Source: Spirosoma radiotolerans (GTDB lineage Bacteria > Bacteroidota > Bacteroidia > Cytophagales > Spirosomataceae). Taken from it: 64,000 nucleotides of DNA. Positions 51,027-59,846 of the stretch are shown here, one piece after another (within the stretch, counting starts at the first letter, position 1; each line of letters opens with the position of its first letter). The notes below the pieces were generated by a model. It had not been told where the DNA came from. It worked only from the letters and a program-made list of their open reading frames with translations, and searched no databases. The translations under genes and the position numbers were made by a program. Where the stretch lies: contig NZ_CP010429.1 of NCBI RefSeq assembly GCF_000974425.1, positions 3,968,001-4,032,000 on the forward strand, written 5' to 3'.

Positions 51027-51096
51027 GTGTGTAGTTTGTGGTTCGTAGTTGACTATCTAGTAATTAACTACGAACCACAAACTACACACTTATTTC
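51020..51096. terminator. Perfect 31-bp inverted repeat containing both stop codons (GTTTGTG type)
   Basis: 51020-51050 is exactly complementary to 51066-51096, with a 15-nt loop between. It contains GTTTGTG-GTTCGTA on one side and the reverse on the other, the same 7-mer theme as at 26103 and 33045. The TAA of the TPR gene (51024-51026) and of the thioredoxin-fold gene (51090-51092) are both inside the stem. It is a plausible bidirectional transcript end. Confidence 0.8.
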
Positions 51097-52277
51097 AGTT
51101 TCCCCATCTGCTCAACATTCCGGCGGGTATCCAGCCGACTGGCCTGTGCTAGTTCCATGGATTTTTGGGCTGCTTTCTGGGCATCTGCCATTTTGCCGCC
51201 CCGACGGTAGGCTTCAGCCAACTCAAAATATAAATCAGCCTGTTCTTTAGGCCCTGGTTTTAAAGCAAGACCTTTGTTCACCCACTTCACCACCGTAGGC
51301 GCATCTACGGCGTCGGGACTTGACCGGTTGAACAACCGGGTAATATACATGTACTCAGGTACGGTCAACTGGTTCGTATTGACCTGATTGTCCATCCGGT
51401 CAGCGGCTTTAGCGGTCTGGTGAGCCCGAAAATACGCGTTGACTTCTGGCAATAGGGTTCTGTTGGCGGCTACTTTCGGATCAACGCCTATTTTAATCAA
51501 ATCCTGCTTGACCTGTAAGATTTTAGTGATGGGAAATTGTGCCCCACGCCCACTAAACAAAGACGACATCAAAATATTTTCAGCTACCTGAAATACCGGC
51601 TCGGCCCCATACGCTTTCCGGTATGTGTCCATGTGACCAAGCATGTACTGAAACATCGGATTTTCAAAGTCCAACACCAGTTTTTGGAGCGCTAGCCAGT
51701 TGGTTTGGTTGGCATAAGTAGCTGGTGATTGCTGCCGGGCATACTCAGTCATGGCCGCCATATTGGCTACCGTATCCTTGGTAACACGGGCGTACATCGC
51801 GTAGTCAATCAGGAAATTCGCTGACCGCTCGCCCTGCTGATACCGTGATTTCATAGTTTGGCTGCGTGCCTGCGGATCCAGCGCATTGGACCCATGCCGA
51901 ATCACTTCGTCTGTCGTGTTGTTGCTCATGGCAAAGTGGACCAGGTTCTGCTGTGGATCGAAATACAGAAACAAGGGCAACGAAGGCACAAATAACCGAT
52001 GACTATTCAAAAACGCCTGGGTAGCCGGCAAGCCAATATCCAGCTTAGTACTCAGAAACTTCGTATTGTAAAACTTGCCAACCCGAGCATCAGCCAACGT
52101 TGGAATAAAGCTCTGACAGGTATGGCAGGTGGGCGAAAAAATTTCAACGAATACGGGTTTACCAGCCCGGCGAGCCTCCTGAAATACGCTGGCAATGGGC
52201 GTTGTCTTAAACTGAATACCGGCCTTCTGGGCGAGCGTAATATGAGCTACCAGGAGTAGCAGAAGTATTTTCTTCAT
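51090..52277 (-). CDS. Exported thioredoxin-fold protein
   Basis: The 395-residue protein has a signal peptide (MKKILLLLLVAHITLAQ) and a thioredoxin-like domain (about 20-130) with SPTCHTCQSF, i.e. a Cys51-x-x-Cys54 pair where the usual Pro/Gly dipeptide is His-Thr. The remaining two thirds are helical (TPR-like SEL/HEAT composition: ELAEAYRRGGKMADAQKAAQKS). It may act in periplasmic disulfide or thiol chemistry, but the fold is unproven beyond the CxxC. It is monocistronic. Confidence 0.82.
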   Translation of the reverse strand: MKKILLLLLVAHITLAQKAGIQFKTTPIASVFQEARRAGKPVFVEIFSPTCHTCQSFIPTLADARVGKFYNTKFLSTKLDIGLPATQAFLNSHRLFVPSLPLFLYFDPQQNLVHFAMSNNTTDEVIRHGSNALDPQARSQTMKSRYQQGERSANFLIDYAMYARVTKDTVANMAAMTEYARQQSPATYANQTNWLALQKLVLDFENPMFQYMLGHMDTYRKAYGAEPVFQVAENILMSSLFSGRGAQFPITKILQVKQDLIKIGVDPKVAANRTLLPEVNAYFRAHQTAKAADRMDNQVNTNQLTVPEYMYITRLFNRSSPDAVDAPTVVKWVNKGLALKPGPKEQADLYFELAEAYRRGGKMADAQKAAQKSMELAQASRLDTRRNVEQMGKLK

Positions 52278-52344
52278 AAATAAGGGCAGTCGTTACGGGT
52301 ATGTCTTAGCAAATTAACGACCAAAATTATCAGGCTGGTATCCG

Positions 52345-52698
52345 CTATTGTTGCTGCTGTTTTTGCTGCTTAATCTCCTCCTCCAGCCGCTTGCTCAACA
52401 CCTGACAGGTTTTCTCAATGTCGTCAGCCATGCGCTGATCACCCGTTGCACTCAACGCTGTATCCGCAATGCCACTCATGATTTCGATCATAAATCGCTT
52501 CATATCAATCACCTCCATGTCCTTGGTCCATAGGTCAATTTTAAGGGTGCTGTTGTGGTAGTGATCCCAAAGAGAAATGGCAATGGCCCGTGTATCGCTA
52601 AGTCCTTCGTTTGGGTTATCGGTGGCTTCCCAGTATATTTTTTCGGGGATATTCTGGCTGTCTAATTCAACCGAAAAGTGGATGTCTGATTTTTTCAT
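52345..52698 (-). CDS. gldC: Gliding motility protein GldC
   Basis: From ATG 52698 (MKKSDIHFSVELDSQ) there are 117 residues; the frame extends 28 codons further up without coding character. The sequence PEKIYWEATDNPNEGLSDTRAIAISLWDHYHNSTLKIDLWTKDM matches GldC, a small cytoplasmic protein of the gliding machinery of Bacteroidota. It ends in a Gln-rich tail (KQQKQQQQ). Presence of GldC fits the T9SS cargo at 16108 in the same window. The remaining gld genes are elsewhere. Confidence 0.93.
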   Translation of the reverse strand: MKKSDIHFSVELDSQNIPEKIYWEATDNPNEGLSDTRAIAISLWDHYHNSTLKIDLWTKDMEVIDMKRFMIEIMSGIADTALSATGDQRMADDIEKTCQVLSKRLEEEIKQQKQQQQ

Positions 52699-52815
52699 AG
52701 GAACAAAAATACATAGTGCGGTCGGAAACCCGTGATGTGAAGCTGAACAAACATTCATCCTCGTCTCTACGCCAAACGACATTTTAGGTATTTTCGTCCC
52801 AAATTAGCCGTCATT

Positions 52816-53163
52816 ATGTACACCTTATATGCCATTCCCAACTGCGATACGGTAAAGAAAGCCCGCGTTTGGCTGGCGGAACACGCTATAGCGTATCATT
52901 TTCATGACTATAAAAAATCGGGTATTGACCAGGAAACGATTAAACGCTGGTTGATGCAAAAGCCGTGGGAGGAGTTAGTGAACCGGGCAGGAACGACCTG
53001 GAAAAAGCTGCCTGATGACGACAAGCCTACCGATGCAGCGGGCGCTATATCGCTGATGATGGAGAAGCCATCCGTTATTCGTCGTCCGCTGATCGAAGCG
53101 GATGGACAAATTGTTGCGCTTGGTTTCAACGTACCTGCTTATGAGGAAACGTTTTCTATCTAA
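52816..53163 (+). CDS. ArsC/Spx-like family protein (YffB type)
   Basis: The 115-residue protein has the thioredoxin-like ArsC/Spx fold with a single N-terminal Cys10 in AIPNCDTVKKARVWL and the conserved PSVIRRPLIEADGQIVALGF near the end. The CxxC of Spx is absent, so it is the YffB-like class, perhaps a glutathione- or thiol-dependent reductase. It is 32 bases upstream of the truncated haemoglobin gene on the same strand and probably cotranscribed. Confidence 0.9.
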   Translation: MYTLYAIPNCDTVKKARVWLAEHAIAYHFHDYKKSGIDQETIKRWLMQKPWEELVNRAGTTWKKLPDDDKPTDAAGAISLMMEKPSVIRRPLIEADGQIVALGFNVPAYEETFSI

Positions 53164-53195
53164 GTCGGGGTTATTTTAGAAATAACAAGACCGCA

Positions 53196-53597
53196 ATGCC
53201 AACCAGAACACTGGATTCACCGGAAGCTGTTCGATTTCTGGTCGATTCATTTTATAAAAAAGTACAGGCAGACTCACTCATTGGTCCTATTTTCACCAAT
53301 GTAGCACAGGTCGACTGGTCGAAACACCTGCCCAAAATGTATGCTTTCTGGGAGTCGCTGATCCTGGGCAACAACGCCTATGATGGCCATCCATTCCGTC
53401 CGCACCTGATCATCAATCAGAAACACACGCTGACGATCGAGCATTTTGAACGGTGGCTCCAGTTGTTTTCAGCGACACTGTCCGAAAATTTTACGGGCGA
53501 ATCGGCCGACCAGGTACGGCAGCGAGCTACGCAGATAGCCCTCGTCTGGAACAACAAGCTCGAATATATCAACAACGACTCTTTTATGGAAGGGTAA
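53196..53597 (+). CDS. Group III truncated haemoglobin
   Basis: The 133-residue protein has the 2/2 globin fold of group III: VRFLVDSFYKKVQADSLIGPIF at the start and HLPKMYAFWESLILG in the E-helix region. The KHTLTIEHFERWLQLFSATL stretch holds the expected proximal haem His. It binds haem and likely handles O2, NO or peroxide. It follows the ArsC-like gene by 32 bases, hinting at a shared redox role. Its TAA lies in the hairpin described at 53594. Confidence 0.93.
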   Translation: MPTRTLDSPEAVRFLVDSFYKKVQADSLIGPIFTNVAQVDWSKHLPKMYAFWESLILGNNAYDGHPFRPHLIINQKHTLTIEHFERWLQLFSATLSENFTGESADQVRQRATQIALVWNNKLEYINNDSFMEG

Positions 53598-53638
53598 ACC
53601 AGCGAAGCACGGCTAAGGGCCGTGCTTCGCTGGTTTAC
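53594..53638. terminator. Perfect 20-bp hairpin containing both stop codons
   Basis: 53594-53613 (GTAAACCAGCGAAGCACGGC) pairs exactly with 53619-53638 around a 5-nt loop. The TAA of the haemoglobin gene (53595-53597) and the TAA of the convergent DUF4197 gene (53635-53637) both fall in the stem, one base from its ends. Confidence 0.8.
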
Positions 53639-54411
53639 TGTTTGCTAAATACCTTCTTCAAAATATCCGTCACCCGGGCAGCGGGATTTTCGCGAATTTT
53701 CTGCTCCTCCTGCGCGACTAAAATGAACAGGCCATCAACAGCCTTGCCAGTCGCATATTGCGTCAGGTTGGGGTTTACTTTCTGCACGAATGGCACTTTA
53801 TTATACGTGTTAACCAATTCGCTGTAGTACTTTGTCGCGTTGTTTTTCTTCAGCGTACTGTCAATAATGGGCGTAAATTCGGTTATCAGTTGCTGGCCCG
53901 ATGTCCGGCGCAGATACTGGGTAGCCGCATCATTCTGGCCCCGCAAAATACCGACTGCATCCTGGATCGTCATCGACGTGATCGCCTTGATGAATACCGG
54001 TTTCGCCTTTTTGGCGGCATCTTCGGCAGCCCGGTTCAATGACAGTTCGAACTGATCGACTTGTTTGTTTAAGCCTATTTGGCGAAGTGTCGAGGCTACT
54101 TTCTGGGCTTCGGGGGGAAAGGCAATCTTAAGTAACGGGTTTTTAAAATAACCATCCACAGCCGACGCTTGGTCAGAGCCCTTACTGATACCAATTTGAA
54201 GGGCTTCTTTCAAGCCCGTAGCAATGTCACTGCTGCTCAGTCCGCCCGATGTGCCAGCCGATGCATTCGTTACGGCTTTAAGCACTTTACCGAATATACC
54301 ACCGGCTGATGGCTGTGAATTGCTCTTTGTTGCGGCCGAATCCTGAGCGAAACCACGTTGACTAACAACAAGAGCCAACAACACGGCTGCGAAAACTTTT
54401 TTATTCATCAT
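53635..54411 (-). CDS. DUF4197 family exported protein
   Basis: The 258-residue protein has a signal peptide (MMNKKVFAAVLLALVVSQRGFAQ) and the alpha-helical DUF4197 domain (LSSSDIATGLKEALQIGISKGSDQAS, NRAAEDAAKKAKPVFIKAITSMTIQDA, RRTSGQQLITEFTPIIDSTL). The family is conserved in Bacteroidota and Proteobacteria but uncharacterised. It is probably periplasmic. Two start ATGs (54411 and 54408) are equivalent. It is convergent with the haemoglobin gene. Confidence 0.92.
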   Translation of the reverse strand: MMNKKVFAAVLLALVVSQRGFAQDSAATKSNSQPSAGGIFGKVLKAVTNASAGTSGGLSSSDIATGLKEALQIGISKGSDQASAVDGYFKNPLLKIAFPPEAQKVASTLRQIGLNKQVDQFELSLNRAAEDAAKKAKPVFIKAITSMTIQDAVGILRGQNDAATQYLRRTSGQQLITEFTPIIDSTLKKNNATKYYSELVNTYNKVPFVQKVNPNLTQYATGKAVDGLFILVAQEEQKIRENPAARVTDILKKVFSKQ

Positions 54412-54592
54412 AGGATTGAATTAAACAGGTTGCCATTTCATAACGGTCAATGGCCCTAAATCGTTTTTTCGTACTTTTGACAGCACCGAATGGCTAAAGT
54501 AAAGTGGACACCAAAAATTTGTTGTGATACATTGACTACCCGATCGCACAAATGTCACACCCTATCCTTGCCTTGCATTATACTCAGTTAAC

Positions 54593-55846
54593 ATGACTAA
54601 CTCCATCCGCGCCGAAGTAATTACCATTGGCGACGAAATATTGTTTGGGCAAATCACCGACACGAATACGGCCTGGATTGGAACCGAATTAACGAACATT
54701 GGCATTCGTGTGGTTCGAAAAACATCGGTTGGCGATCAGGCCGATGCTATTTTGGAAAGTCTCCACGAAGCGCATCAACGCGCTGATGTGATCATTATTA
54801 CGGGTGGGTTAGGCCCTACCAAAGACGACATTACTAAGAAAACGCTCTGTACGTATTTCGGCGTTGGCATGGTCCGCAACGAATCGGCGCTGGCGCTGGT
54901 AACGGGTTTCTTTGAGAAACGAGGGCGCGAAATGACCGACCTCAATCGCGCTCAGGCCGACTTACCCGCCAATGCTGTCTATATTCAGAACGACTGGGGC
55001 ACAGCGCCCGGCATGTGGTTTGAGCATGACCAGCGCGTTTATGTGTCTTTACCGGGTGTACCATTCGAAATGAAACATCTCATGACGAATCGGATTTTAC
55101 CCAAGCTGACAGCGCACTTCAAAACGCCCATCATTAAGCACAAAATGATTCGAACCGTCGGTATTGGCGAATCCTTTCTGGCCGAGCGCATCGAAGCCTG
55201 GGAGGATGCCCTACCCGATCACATCAAGTTAGCGTATCTACCCAGTTTTGGCGGAGTAAAACTACGGCTAACAGCCACCGGCGACGATAATGCCCGACTG
55301 GATCAGGAGTTAGCCGAGCAGGTAGACCGCGTGATGCCGCTTATCCAGAAAAACGTTTATGGCTTCGACAACGACGAACTGGAAACGGTGGTGGGCACGC
55401 TCCTGACGGAAAAAAAGCAAACACTTGCTGCGGCCGAAAGCTGTACAGGTGGCTACTTATCGGCGCAAATTACGAAAGTGCCTGGTTCATCAGTGTATTT
55501 TTGGGGCAGCGTGATTAGTTATAACAACAGCGTTAAAGTAGCCCAATTGGGGGTGCAACCCGACACCCTGGAACAATACGGAGCCGTCAGCGAAGAGACC
55601 ATTCGGCAAATGGCGGAGGGCGTTCGGAAAGCATTAGGCACCAATATAGGTATTGCTACCAGCGGCATTGCTGGTCCCGGTGGTGGCACACCCGACAAGC
55701 CCGTCGGCACTGTCTGGATTGCCTGCGCCACCGACCAGCGAACCGTTACCAGACTGCTCAAACTAGGCCAATACCGCGATCAGAACATTCAACTGACCAC
55801 AACCTATTTGCTCAATATGCTGCGGGAAGAAATTTTAAACCAATGA
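54593..55846 (+). CDS. cinA: CinA-family nicotinamide-nucleotide amidohydrolase (PncC-containing)
   Basis: The 417-residue protein has both CinA domains: an N-terminal molybdopterin-binding-like domain (AEVITIGDEILFGQITDTNTAW, ITGGLGPTKDDITKK) and a C-terminal PncC domain (AAAESCTGGYLSAQITKVPGSS, TSGIAGPGGGTPDKPVGTVW). It deamidates NMN in pyridine-nucleotide recycling and may hydrolyse ADP-ribose. The heptamer repeat at 55842 begins in its last two codons. The E2 gene follows by 94 bases. Confidence 0.95.
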   Translation: MTNSIRAEVITIGDEILFGQITDTNTAWIGTELTNIGIRVVRKTSVGDQADAILESLHEAHQRADVIIITGGLGPTKDDITKKTLCTYFGVGMVRNESALALVTGFFEKRGREMTDLNRAQADLPANAVYIQNDWGTAPGMWFEHDQRVYVSLPGVPFEMKHLMTNRILPKLTAHFKTPIIKHKMIRTVGIGESFLAERIEAWEDALPDHIKLAYLPSFGGVKLRLTATGDDNARLDQELAEQVDRVMPLIQKNVYGFDNDELETVVGTLLTEKKQTLAAAESCTGGYLSAQITKVPGSSVYFWGSVISYNNSVKVAQLGVQPDTLEQYGAVSEETIRQMAEGVRKALGTNIGIATSGIAGPGGGTPDKPVGTVWIACATDQRTVTRLLKLGQYRDQNIQLTTTYLLNMLREEILNQ

Positions 55847-55906
55847 TGAATGATAGATGAGACCTGAGTATTCCGTTCGCTACTTATTCATCATTTATAA
55901 TTCATC
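55842..55906. repeat. Heptamer-periodic inverted repeat, AATGATR type, element 4
   Basis: AATGATG, AATGATA and GATGAGA run in phase over 55842-55862, and ATTCATC, ATTTATA, ATTCATC run over 55886-55906 as the complementary arm. The left arm overlaps the last codon and stop of cinA (CAATGA). It matches the theme of the element at 38944. Confidence 0.7.
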
Positions 55907-55940
55907 ATCGCACCGGCGACCCGGTCATCATTAAAAACAC

Positions 55941-57416
55941 ATGGCTCTCATTGACATGGTCATGCCCAAAATGGGCGAAAGTATAATGGAGTGTACGGTT
56001 ATTGCCTGGCTCAAACAACCGGGCGACCGTATTGAAACCGATGAATCGGTACTGGAAGTAGCTACGGATAAAGTGGATACCGAAGTCCCAGCCTCACACA
56101 ATGGCATTTTGAAAGAAATCCTGGTCAACGATGGCGACGTTGTAGCCGTAGGGGCACCTATTGCCCGCATTGAGGTTGAGGAGGCCGTCGGTCAGGACAC
56201 GAATCCGGCTGTCGCACCACCGGCAAAAGAAGCTGCCAATACCAATCAGACGCCCGTAGGCATTGGCGATGTAGCCAACGTTCCGGCTCCTCAGGAAACC
56301 GATGAACTGGAGGCTTCTACCGCGGCCCGCGAACTGGAGGCAAGCATTTTAGCCATGAGCAGCCGGTCAGTACCTGCTGCGAAAGCCGTGGCCACTTCGG
56401 CGACGACACTGGCAGGTGATACACCTGTTTTCGACAATCGGTTTTATTCACCCCTGGTCCTGAATATTGCGAAAGAAGAGAGCGTCTCGCGCGATGAACT
56501 TGACCGTATTCCGGGTTCCGGCGCTGAGAATCGGGTTACCAAAAAAGATATTCTTGCGTATGTGATTGATCGGGCGGAAGGCCGGGTTCAACCCGCGCAG
56601 TCTGTAGAACAGCCAGCCGAGCACCGTTCTTCATCAGTTGCACCGGCGCCCCTCCCCCTACCCGTTGGCCCAGCACAGCCAGAAACGTCATCCAATGGCT
56701 CCCTGAACGGCCAGTCGGATATTATTCAGATGGATCGAATGCGGAAAATGATTGCGCAGCGGATGGTGGAGTCGAAGCAGATTTCTCCCCACGTCAGTTC
56801 ATTCGTTGAAGCCGATTTGACGCCCATCGTGGAATGGCGCACCCAGGTCAAGGATAAATTTAAGCAGCAAACCGGCGAAAACCTGACCTACACACCTATT
56901 CTGGTGGAGGCCATTGTGAAAGCCATTAAAGATTTCCCACTGATCAATGTGTCCGTCGAAGGGGATAAAATTATCGTCAAAAAAGCCATTAATATCGGGA
57001 TGGCAGTTGCGTTGCCAAGTGGTAACCTGATTGTGCCCGTCATTCACGATGCTGACCAGTATAACCTGATTGGCCTGACCAAAAAAGTCAACGACTTAAC
57101 CAAACGCGCCCGGGAGAACAAACTCACCGCCGACGATTTGGCGGGGGGAACCTACACGATCTCGAACATTGGTACCTTTGGCAACTTGATGGGAACACCC
57201 ATTATTGTCCAGCCACAGGTGGCGATTATGGCGTTTGGCGCCATTGTCAAGAAACCCGCCGTTATTGAGACACCACAGGGTGATTTCATTGGTATACGGC
57301 AGTTGATGTTCCTGTCTCACTCCTACGATCACCGCGTTGTGGACGGCTCACTGGGCGGTCAGTTTGTGCGTCGTGTGGCCGATTACCTGGAGCAATTCAA
57401 ACCAGGATTTAACTGA
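55941..57416 (+). CDS. 2-oxo acid dehydrogenase dihydrolipoamide acyltransferase (E2)
   Basis: The 491-residue protein has a lipoyl domain (1-77) with the lipoylated Lys44 in ATDKVDTEV, a long Ala/Pro linker, a peripheral-subunit-binding domain (about 168-205; FYSPLVLNIAKEE, RIPGSGAENRVTKKDIL) and a catalytic domain (about 245-491) with the HSYDHRVVDG motif. It transfers acyl groups to CoA within a branched-chain or pyruvate type complex. E1 and E3 are not adjacent, so the exact complex is not settled. It has one lipoyl domain, as in branched-chain and pyruvate E2. Confidence 0.93.
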   Translation: MALIDMVMPKMGESIMECTVIAWLKQPGDRIETDESVLEVATDKVDTEVPASHNGILKEILVNDGDVVAVGAPIARIEVEEAVGQDTNPAVAPPAKEAANTNQTPVGIGDVANVPAPQETDELEASTAARELEASILAMSSRSVPAAKAVATSATTLAGDTPVFDNRFYSPLVLNIAKEESVSRDELDRIPGSGAENRVTKKDILAYVIDRAEGRVQPAQSVEQPAEHRSSSVAPAPLPLPVGPAQPETSSNGSLNGQSDIIQMDRMRKMIAQRMVESKQISPHVSSFVEADLTPIVEWRTQVKDKFKQQTGENLTYTPILVEAIVKAIKDFPLINVSVEGDKIIVKKAINIGMAVALPSGNLIVPVIHDADQYNLIGLTKKVNDLTKRARENKLTADDLAGGTYTISNIGTFGNLMGTPIIVQPQVAIMAFGAIVKKPAVIETPQGDFIGIRQLMFLSHSYDHRVVDGSLGGQFVRRVADYLEQFKPGFN

Positions 57417-57490
57417 TTTAATTGATTACCCTGATTGACTTCTAGAAGCAATTACAGCTACCAGCGCATAAAAATTCAATTTCTGTTCGT

Positions 57491-58018
57491 ATGAAACAAC
57501 GCATTGCCATCGACATGGATGATGTTATGGCCGATACTCACGCCAAGTTTATCCAGTTATATCTGGAAGGCGAAACACCCCGATACACGCTTGAGGAGCT
57601 AAAAGAAAAGTCGTTTCACGAGCTATTTGACGAAAATGAATATAAGGTAATATCCGAACGGGTGTATGAACCGGGTTTCTTTCGGGATATTCCAGTCATG
57701 AAGGGCGCAAAAGAAGTCATCGCCGAACTAATGCAGAAGTACGACGTATTCGTGGCTTCGGCGGCTCAGGAGTTTCCGAACTCCCTACGCGAAAAGTGGG
57801 ACTGGCTTCAGGAACACTTTCCCGAAATTACGTGGCACAATTACATCTTTCTGGGCGACAAGAGTGTGCTCAATACGGACTACCTCATTGATGACTTACC
57901 CCGAAATCTGCACACCTTTAAGGGAGAAGGCCTTCTCTTTGACGCCCTTCATAATCGGGATGACAAGCAATTCCGGCGGATGAAGACCTGGCAGGATATT
58001 GCCACCCATCTACTTTAA
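57491..58018 (+). CDS. 5'(3')-deoxyribonucleotidase-like HAD phosphatase
   Basis: The 175-residue protein belongs to the NT5C family (5'(3')-deoxyribonucleotidase), HAD superfamily. Motif I is IDMDDVMADT (Asp8, Asp10), with ASAAQEFP near motif II and LGDKSVLNTDYLIDD as motif IV. It removes phosphate from nucleoside monophosphates in the cytoplasm. It is the last gene before the terminator at 58208. Confidence 0.92.
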   Translation: MKQRIAIDMDDVMADTHAKFIQLYLEGETPRYTLEELKEKSFHELFDENEYKVISERVYEPGFFRDIPVMKGAKEVIAELMQKYDVFVASAAQEFPNSLREKWDWLQEHFPEITWHNYIFLGDKSVLNTDYLIDDLPRNLHTFKGEGLLFDALHNRDDKQFRRMKTWQDIATHLL

Positions 58019-58207
58019 CGCGAACCCAGGAAACATACAACTGATTATGAAGCAGTTAAATGCCGTAAGTACGAAATGTTTGTAGCACGCTCAGCTTTCC
58101 CCAAGCTATCTTGCTACAAACATTGGTCTGCTACGCGGCCGAAGGTCTCATAATTCACGTTACCTCAAGCAGTTATACTAACTGAATGTATTTCACCTGC
58201 TATATAT

Positions 58208-58239
58208 AAAAAAAGCGCCGATCAGTCGGCGCTTTTTTT
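58208..58239. terminator. Bidirectional terminator between the nucleotidase and desaturase genes
   Basis: AAAAAAAGCGCCGA and TCGGCGCTTTTTTT form a perfect 14-bp stem with a 4-nt loop, A7 upstream and T7 downstream. It is usable in both directions between convergent genes. Confidence 0.85.
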
Positions 58240-58256
58240 ATACAGATATTGAGCGA

Positions 58257-59162
58257 TTAGGCTTCGACCTCCTTTTCTACCTCGACCAGGCGGTCATGCC
58301 CAACTTCAAACTGGGCTTTTTTGGCTTCGGCAGATGGTCTCAGCCGCACAATGTGAAGCTTATGCAGCACGCCAATGACGGGGAAGGTTGGATCGAACTC
58401 GAACCATTTGGCCCCAAAATTAGCGGCATTGGGCCGTTTATGATGGTTGTTCTGGAACAGTTCACCCATCATAACCACATCCAGAATCAGGGAATTTTTC
58501 GATTGATCCTGGTTGTCGAAGTTTGAATAACCGTACTTATGACCACTCCAGTTGATGATGGCGCCGTGTACGGGTCCCATCACGAAGTGAACCGGCAACA
58601 GGAAGAAAAAGGCCCAGTGCATGTCTAAGTAGATGAACGCGAAGACATAGAACAGGCTATAGAGTACAGCCCATCCGGCCCGCGATACCCAGGAATCACC
58701 TACTTTTTCGATGAAACTCCACTCAGGATAATTCCGATCAAACTGGCGTTCGATGGGTTGTTTCCGGTGAAGAACGGCGTTATAAATGTCTTTCGTCTTC
58801 CACATCATGGTGAAGATATTTTTGGTATGATGCGGAGAGTGAGGGTCTTTTTCAGTGTCGCTGAAGGCGTGGTGCATGCGGTGAAGCACGGCATAAGCGC
58901 GTGGGCTTAAATACGACGACCCTTGCGATACGTAGGTTAAAGCATAGAAAAACCGCTCCCAAAATTTGCTCATCGAGAACATTTTATGGGCAGAATAGCG
59001 GTGCAGAAAGAACGTTTGGCAGAACAATGACAAATACCAGTGTCCAATGAACGCGGCCAGTACAATCACAATGATGACTATTAAAGGGTGAAGATTACTG
59101 TAACATAAGAATACTCCTACAAAACTAACGAAATTTAAAGGGGTTTGGCTTGCCTTCCTCAA
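58257..59162 (-). CDS. Acyl-CoA desaturase (membrane fatty acid desaturase)
   Basis: The frame gives 301 residues from a TTG at 59162; a GTG at 59069 (MIVLAAFIGHWYLS) would give 270 residues and agrees better with the typical N-terminus, so the start is uncertain. The three di-iron His boxes are present: HRYSAH, HRMHHAF and QNNHHKRP. Several hydrophobic segments surround them. It introduces a double bond into acyl-CoA chains using O2 and an electron donor. It is monocistronic, next to the DUF4159 gene. Confidence 0.92.
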   Translation of the reverse strand: MRKASQTPLNFVSFVGVFLCYSNLHPLIVIIVIVLAAFIGHWYLSLFCQTFFLHRYSAHKMFSMSKFWERFFYALTYVSQGSSYLSPRAYAVLHRMHHAFSDTEKDPHSPHHTKNIFTMMWKTKDIYNAVLHRKQPIERQFDRNYPEWSFIEKVGDSWVSRAGWAVLYSLFYVFAFIYLDMHWAFFFLLPVHFVMGPVHGAIINWSGHKYGYSNFDNQDQSKNSLILDVVMMGELFQNNHHKRPNAANFGAKWFEFDPTFPVIGVLHKLHIVRLRPSAEAKKAQFEVGHDRLVEVEKEVEA

Positions 59163-59174
59163 ATAATACTTTAA

Positions 59175-59846
59175 TTAATTTGTTGTCGTTGCGTATTGTA
59201 ACAGGTTGGCACCCATCCGTAGTGCCTGTTGACGAACCGGTTCAGGGTCATTGTATACACTCTGATCTTCCCAGCCGTTGCCTAAATCGCACTCGTAGCT
59301 ATAAAAACACACTAATCGCCCCTGATAAATCAGCCCAAAACCCTGCGGTGCTTTGGCATCATGTTCGTGTACTTTGGGCAGTCCACTGGCAAACTTAAAT
59401 TTTTGCTGGTAAACGGGATGGTTGAAAGGCAATTCAATAAAATTAAGTTCAGGGAACACCTTCTTCATCTCCCGACGAATGAACTTGTCCAGCCCGTAAT
59501 TATCATCGATGTGCAGGAATCCACCTGACATCAAATAACGGCGCAGGTTCTGGACATCGCCGTCACTGAACGTCACGTTTCCGTGGCCAGTCATGTGTAC
59601 AAACGGGTAACCGAAAATATCGGGGCTTCCCGGCTCGACGATGTCCTCTTCCGGGAAAATGTTCATGCGTAAATTGGCGTTGGCAAACTTAATCAGGTTT
59701 GGCAGCGAGGTTTTGTTCGCATACCAGTCGCCCCCACCATTGTATTTCAGTTTGGCAATCTTGTATGCATATTGAGCATATGTACTGGACAAGGTAAGAC
59801 CCAACACGAGCCCCATCAGTAGTATGCGAGTAATAGCCGTTCTCAT
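59175..59846 (-). CDS. DUF4159 family exported protein
   Basis: The 223-residue protein has a signal peptide (ILLMGLVLGLTLSSTYAQ) and the DUF4159 core: KIAKLKYNGGGDWYANKTSLPNL, YPFVHMTGHGNVTFSDGDVQNLRRYLMSGGFLHIDDNYG. The fold is related to class I glutamine-amidotransferase-like domains but lacks the catalytic triad. Function is unknown; it is widespread in Bacteroidota and usually near Bat-type genes, not here. It lies 12 bases from the desaturase gene on the same strand and probably precedes it in one transcript. Confidence 0.9.
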   Translation of the reverse strand: MRTAITRILLMGLVLGLTLSSTYAQYAYKIAKLKYNGGGDWYANKTSLPNLIKFANANLRMNIFPEEDIVEPGSPDIFGYPFVHMTGHGNVTFSDGDVQNLRRYLMSGGFLHIDDNYGLDKFIRREMKKVFPELNFIELPFNHPVYQQKFKFASGLPKVHEHDAKAPQGFGLIYQGRLVCFYSYECDLGNGWEDQSVYNDPEPVRQQALRMGANLLQYATTTN

